8,081 bases of DNA from Amphritea sp. Its GTDB lineage: Bacteria; Pseudomonadota; Gammaproteobacteria; Pseudomonadales; Balneatricaceae. A program made the translations under genes and the position numbers. The notes under the pieces were generated by a model, which was not told the origin of the DNA, made no database searches, and worked only from the letters and a program-made list of their open reading frames with translations. Position 1 is the first letter of the stretch. Each line of letters opens with the position of its first letter. Shown here one piece after another: positions 5,399 to 8,081 of this stretch. Location of the stretch: positions 1 through 8,081 of the forward strand of contig JAGPUU010000281.1 in assembly GCA_018067325.1 (NCBI GenBank). The letters are read 5' to 3'.

Positions 5399-5412
5399 TT
5401 TGTGATCACAAA
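5399..5412. promoter_or_regulatory. Predicted GntR operator D, 14-bp perfect palindrome
   Basis: tttgtgatcacaaa is perfectly symmetrical and shares TTTGTGATCACAAA exactly with operator B before spuC. It lies about 100 bp upstream of the GS-like start codon, in the region where the promoter of that gene is expected. A convincing sigma-70 promoter on the plus strand was not found by eye. Confidence 0.75.
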
Positions 5413-5511
5413 AGTAAGTTTGTCCCTATTAATTGGGCTATGCTGATTACAGCTATGTTGTATCTCCTGCCAGGTAGCGGGTGGGTATGGAAGATTTCGA
5501 GTGAGAGTCTT

Positions 5512-6849
5512 ATGACATCTAATAAAGATAAAGAGTTTGATCTGTTTATAACCGACCTGAACGGTAACCTTCGAGGTAAGCGTTTACCTGCTAACGCAGT
5601 GGCTAAGGTTTTTGAAGAGGGCGTTAAGCTGCCTCGCTCCGTTCTGGGATTCGATTTCTGGGGCGATGATGTTCTGGATAACGGCCTGGTCTTTGAAACA
5701 GGAGATATGGATGGCATCTGCATGCCGGTGGGCGATACTGCGATTCCAGTTCCCTGGGCTGAAGAGCCCCGCGATCAGATTCTGGCAATGATGTCGAATC
5801 CCGACGGTACTCCCTTTGGTTGTGATCCCCGTCAGGTTCTGGCTGGGGTGGTTAAGCGTTTTAAAGGGATGGGGCTTACCCCGGTAGTGGCTACAGAGCT
5901 TGAGTTTTACCTGATGGATAGCGAGTCTGAAGAGACTCAGCGTCCTAAGCCGCCGGTGCTATCTGAAGGTCATGGGCGCCGTTTGAGTGAGACCGATTGT
6001 TATTCTATTGATGAGATGGATGGCTTATCAGCATTTTTTGCTGAGGTTCGAGAGGTTTGCGAAATACAGGGTGTTCCTGCGGATACTATTATTTCTGAAC
6101 TGGGCCCTGGGCAGTTTGAAATAAACCTTATGCATATTGATGACCCTCTTCTGGCGGGTGATCAGGCAATTTTATTCAAACGGCTGGTGAAAGGTATAGC
6201 AAGAAAGCATGGCCACTCATCGACTTTCATGGCTAAGCCATATGCCGATAAAAGCGGTAACGGTTTTCATGTCCACTTCAGCTTGTTGGATGAGGCGGGT
6301 AACAACGTTTTTGATAACGGTGGAGAAGAGGGTACCGATGTTCTTAAGAATGCAGTGGCTGGTCTGATGCATATGATGCCTGACAGTATGCTGGTATTTG
6401 CTCCACACCTTAACTCATACAGACGCTTTATGGCGGGAGCTCATGCGCCTACTTTTGCCAGCTGGGGTTATGAGAACAGAACTGTTGCGATCAGGATTCC
6501 CGAGAGTCCCGGCGTGGCACGACGGATTGAACATCGGGTTTCCGGTGCGGATGCAAACCCTTATCTGGTGCTGGCGTCTATTCTGGCTGGAGCATTGTAC
6601 GGTATTGAAAACAAGCTGATGCCACCTGCGCCTATTGAGGGTGATGCTTATGTTGAAGCGGATGGAGAGCTGGTATTGCCGACTAAGTGGGACCAGGCCA
6701 CCGATCTGTTTGCAGGCAGTGATGTGCTTAAGGAATATCTGGGTGAGGAGTTTGTCCGGGTGTTCTCTGCAGCCAAGCGTCAGGAGCAGCGCAAGATCAG
6801 CGAACAGATCTCTGATATCGAGTATAAATCCTACCTTGGATTGCTTTAA
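5512..6849 (+). CDS. puuA: Glutamine-synthetase-family gamma-glutamylpolyamine synthetase (PuuA/SpuI-like)
   Basis: This 445-residue cytosolic ATP-dependent ligase is expected to join glutamate to putrescine (or another amine) to give gamma-glutamylputrescine, the first step of the Puu pathway. The N-terminal beta-grasp part runs through DLFITDLNGNLRGKRLP. Catalytic motifs in order: ELEFY with Glu129 and Glu131, SELGPGQFEINL with Glu196 and Glu203, the ATP-site GNGFHVHFS (His253, His255), ENRTVAIRIP (Arg323), and RIEHRVSGADANPYL with Glu340. No GlnA-type adenylylation tyrosine motif was noticed, fitting a catabolic GS-like enzyme. The start was set at 5512 (MTSNKDKEF), with GAGAG (5503-5507) upstream. 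An in-frame ATG at 5440 would add a hydrophobic 24-residue tail absent from the family and was not chosen. It diverges from gntR, and twin operators lie in between. A GS-like enzyme acting on another amine is the main alternative. Confidence 0.9.
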   Translation: MTSNKDKEFDLFITDLNGNLRGKRLPANAVAKVFEEGVKLPRSVLGFDFWGDDVLDNGLVFETGDMDGICMPVGDTAIPVPWAEEPRDQILAMMSNPDGTPFGCDPRQVLAGVVKRFKGMGLTPVVATELEFYLMDSESEETQRPKPPVLSEGHGRRLSETDCYSIDEMDGLSAFFAEVREVCEIQGVPADTIISELGPGQFEINLMHIDDPLLAGDQAILFKRLVKGIARKHGHSSTFMAKPYADKSGNGFHVHFSLLDEAGNNVFDNGGEEGTDVLKNAVAGLMHMMPDSMLVFAPHLNSYRRFMAGAHAPTFASWGYENRTVAIRIPESPGVARRIEHRVSGADANPYLVLASILAGALYGIENKLMPPAPIEGDAYVEADGELVLPTKWDQATDLFAGSDVLKEYLGEEFVRVFSAAKRQEQRKISEQISDIEYKSYLGLL

Positions 6850-6878
6850 TTAATTGATTTATAACGTTTTTTGTTTTG

Positions 6879-6896
6879 ATACCCATTGATGGGTAT
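6879..6896. promoter_or_regulatory. 18-bp palindrome after the GS-like gene
   Basis: atacccat (6879-6886) and atgggtat (6889-6896) are exact reverse complements with a 2-bp centre. No U-run follows on either strand, so it is unlikely to be a plain terminator. A T-rich stretch precedes it (6867-6877). It could be an operator for the potF promoter expected in the 271-bp gap, or the first part of an RNA 3'-end structure with the stem-loop at 6901-6919. Confidence 0.4.
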
Positions 6897-6900
6897 ATAG

Positions 6901-6927
6901 ACGACAGGGAGGTTGTCGTACATTTTT
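6901..6927 (+). terminator. Possible weak terminator between the GS-like gene and potF
   Basis: acgaca (6901-6906) pairs with tgtcgt (6914-6919) around the loop gggaggt, and five T follow at 6923-6927 after a short gap. The stem is short and the U-run displaced, so this is an attenuating or partial terminator at best. An 11-bp palindrome, actgtgacagt, lies further on at 6944-6954. Confidence 0.35.
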
Positions 6928-6996
6928 ACTAGTCGCAGAAAATACTGTGACAGTCTGAGAAGCTTGAGCGCTGCTTCCTTGATCAGAGGGGCAGCC

Positions 6997-7071
6997 ATGA
7001 CAATAACAACAAAAATATGTGGCTCTGATGAGCGCCGCACTGCGGTATCAAAAGAGTTAATGCTTACATGA
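6997..7071 (+). CDS. Possible 24-residue small ORF in the potF leader
   Basis: An ATG at 6997 follows a purine-rich AGAGGGG (6985-6991) at 5-nt spacing and opens a 24-codon frame that ends with TGA at 7069-7071, 49 bp before the potF start codon. The peptide begins MTITTKICGSDERR and has no signal or membrane features. It is reported because the ribosome binding site is good and the position fits a leader peptide. Chance is a serious alternative. No homologue is recognised. Confidence 0.25.
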   Translation: MTITTKICGSDERRTAVSKELMLT

Positions 7072-7120
7072 TTAGACAGCCAAGGCTGCGATATCAGAAG
7101 CACCAGAATGGAGTAATAAA

Positions 7121-8081
7121 ATGAATCCGAAGAAACTTGGTCTTGCAGCAGCACTGGCTGTATCAGTTTCCACCACAGCAATTGCCGAAGAGCAGGTTGT
7201 AAATTTTTACAACTGGTCTGATTATATCAGCCCGGAAATTCTGGATAATTTTACTAAAGAAACCGGCATTAAAGTTAACTACGATGTTTACGATTCTAAT
7301 GAAGGTTTGGAAGCGAAGTTGATGGCGGGTGGTTCAGGCTATGACGTGGTAGTGCCAACCGGATCATTTCTTGAACGCCAGGTTCAGGCAGGAATCTATG
7401 CCGAGATTGATCGTAGTCAACTGAGTAATTACGGTAACCTTGATTCTGTGATGGTAGAGAAGATCTCGCGTCACGATGCAGGCAATAAGCATAATGTTCC
7501 TTATGCCTGGGGCACGATAGGGCTTGGCTACAATGTTGATATGCTGAAAGAACGACTGGGCGATATCCCGGTCGATTCGCTCGATATTATTTTTAAGCCT
7601 GAGATTGCGGCTAAACTTAAGGATTGCGGTATTACTCTGCTTGATTCGCCAGCAGAGGTTGTTGCTATCGCGCTTAACTATCTGGGGCTAGATCCAAATT
7701 CAGAGAAAAAGGCTGACCTGAAGAAAGCATCAGAGTTGCTTAAGTCTGTACGCGATAGCTACCGTAAATTTGATTCGGCAGGCTATATATCTGATCTGGC
7801 TAATGGCGATACCTGTGTAGCACTTGGCTATAATGGTGATGTACTGCAGGCTAAGGGGCGTGCTGAAGAGGCGGGTCAGGGTGTGAATATCGGATATTCT
7901 ATTCCGAAAGAGGGGACGCTGGTTTGGTTTGACCTGCTTGCTATCCCGTCCGATGCGCCACATAAGCAAGCGGCTCATAAGTTGATTGATTATATTCTTA
8001 AAGCTGAGAGTGCAGCCTCTATTTCCAACTTTGCTTATTATGCCGTAGCCAATAAGGCAGCAGAGCCGATGGTCCAAGAGG
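7121..8081 (+). CDS. potF: Periplasmic polyamine-binding protein of an ABC importer (PotF/SpuD-like), 3' end cut by window
   Basis: The frame is open from the ATG at 7121 to the window edge, covering 320 codons of an expected 360-370. GGAG (7110-7113) lies 7 nt upstream. Residues 1-22 form a Sec signal peptide (KK, then a hydrophobic Ala/Val stretch) with likely cleavage after AIA. The mature protein has VVNFYNWSDYISPEILDNF (26-44, with Trp32, Ser33 and Tyr35 as polyamine contacts), DSNEGLEAKLMAGGSGYDVV (58-77), VPTGSFLERQ (78-87), PYAWGTIGLGYNVD (127-140), LDSPAEV with Glu179, SDLANGDTCVALGYNGDV (224-241, Asp240), IPKEG (261-265) and VWFDLL (268-273). This is the putrescine-binding PotF/SpuD group that delivers polyamine to a membrane importer, probably encoded to the right. 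The PotF tryptophan of GWAGDV is a tyrosine here (Tyr237). Confidence 0.92.
   Translation, partial: MNPKKLGLAAALAVSVSTTAIAEEQVVNFYNWSDYISPEILDNFTKETGIKVNYDVYDSNEGLEAKLMAGGSGYDVVVPTGSFLERQVQAGIYAEIDRSQLSNYGNLDSVMVEKISRHDAGNKHNVPYAWGTIGLGYNVDMLKERLGDIPVDSLDIIFKPEIAAKLKDCGITLLDSPAEVVAIALNYLGLDPNSEKKADLKKASELLKSVRDSYRKFDSAGYISDLANGDTCVALGYNGDVLQAKGRAEEAGQGVNIGYSIPKEGTLVWFDLLAIPSDAPHKQAAHKLIDYILKAESAASISNFAYYAVANKAAEPMVQE

Noticed and set aside
4368..5412. CRP or FNR binding sites
   Set aside because: The sites contain TGTGA and TCACA, but abutting with no 6-bp spacer, unlike the CRP consensus. FNR needs TTGAT-N4-ATCAA, which is not present.
5440..5511. N-terminal extension of the GS-like protein from an ATG at 5440
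   Set aside because: The extra 24 residues are hydrophobic and unlike any PuuA/GS N-terminus, and no Shine-Dalgarno precedes 5440. The ATG at 5512 fits the family start.
6978..6987. A further GntR-type operator before potF (cttgatcaga)
   Set aside because: Only seven of ten bases match and the outer positions that define the motif are wrong; such a match is expected by chance.
6850..7120. Sigma-54 promoter before potF
   Set aside because: No GG-N10-GC core with TGGCAC-N5-TTGC-like boxes at the right spacing was found.
6846..7181. 111-codon minus-strand frame across the puuA-potF gap
   Set aside because: It overlaps the potF signal peptide and the end of the GS-like gene, the protein resembles no family, and no ribosome binding site was evident.
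7730..8077. 115-codon minus-strand frame inside potF
   Set aside because: It lies wholly opposite the clearly coding potF frame and its product has no recognisable domain.
1..8081. CRISPR array, tRNA, rRNA, insertion sequence or phage genes
   Set aside because: No regularly spaced repeats, no cloverleaf-forming segment, no transposase or phage-like protein was seen on either strand.

Overview
The window looks like a gammaproteobacterial chromosome of moderate GC content, probably a marine Oceanospirillales/Pseudomonas-type organism. This rests on the close resemblance of the proteins to Pseudomonas and enterobacterial polyamine-utilisation enzymes, on a GTAG-headed REP-like element, and on a GC-cored stem-loop between genes. 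The taxonomic placement is an inference. No rRNA, tRNA, CRISPR array, phage or insertion sequence was seen.

Left part (1-1614): a gene pair with no evident link to the rest. A metal-dependent VOC/glyoxalase-fold protein (minus strand) and a LysR-type regulator (plus strand) diverge from a 97-bp AT-rich gap. That gap holds a perfect 16-bp inverted repeat whose right arm runs into the lysR start codon. A strong bidirectional terminator follows the VOC gene.

Junction (1615-1922): 308 bp with no recognisable gene. It holds a single REP-like element, a weak hairpin after lysR, and a GC-cored stem-loop that overlaps the stop codon of the next gene.

Right part (1923-8081): a polyamine (putrescine) uptake and catabolism locus. 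On the minus strand are a LuxR-type regulator, a class III polyamine:pyruvate aminotransferase (SpuC type) and a GntR/FCD regulator. On the plus strand, diverging from gntR, are a gamma-glutamylputrescine-synthetase-like enzyme (PuuA/SpuI type) and a periplasmic polyamine-binding protein (PotF/SpuD type) cut by the window edge. Expected logic: PotF captures polyamine for an ABC importer lying beyond the right edge. The polyamine is then either glutamylated by the PuuA-like ligase or deaminated by the SpuC-like transaminase.

The most interesting feature is a predicted regulon visible in the DNA. Near-identical palindromes built on TGTGATCACA occur twice in the gntR/puuA divergent promoter (5376-5389 and 5399-5412) and twice before spuC (4368-4379 and 4421-4438). 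A degenerate copy lies in the gntR leader (5314-5323). One site sits on the predicted -10 box of spuC. The simplest reading is that the GntR protein binds these sites, controls both branches of polyamine breakdown and regulates itself. This is inferred from position and symmetry and has not been tested.
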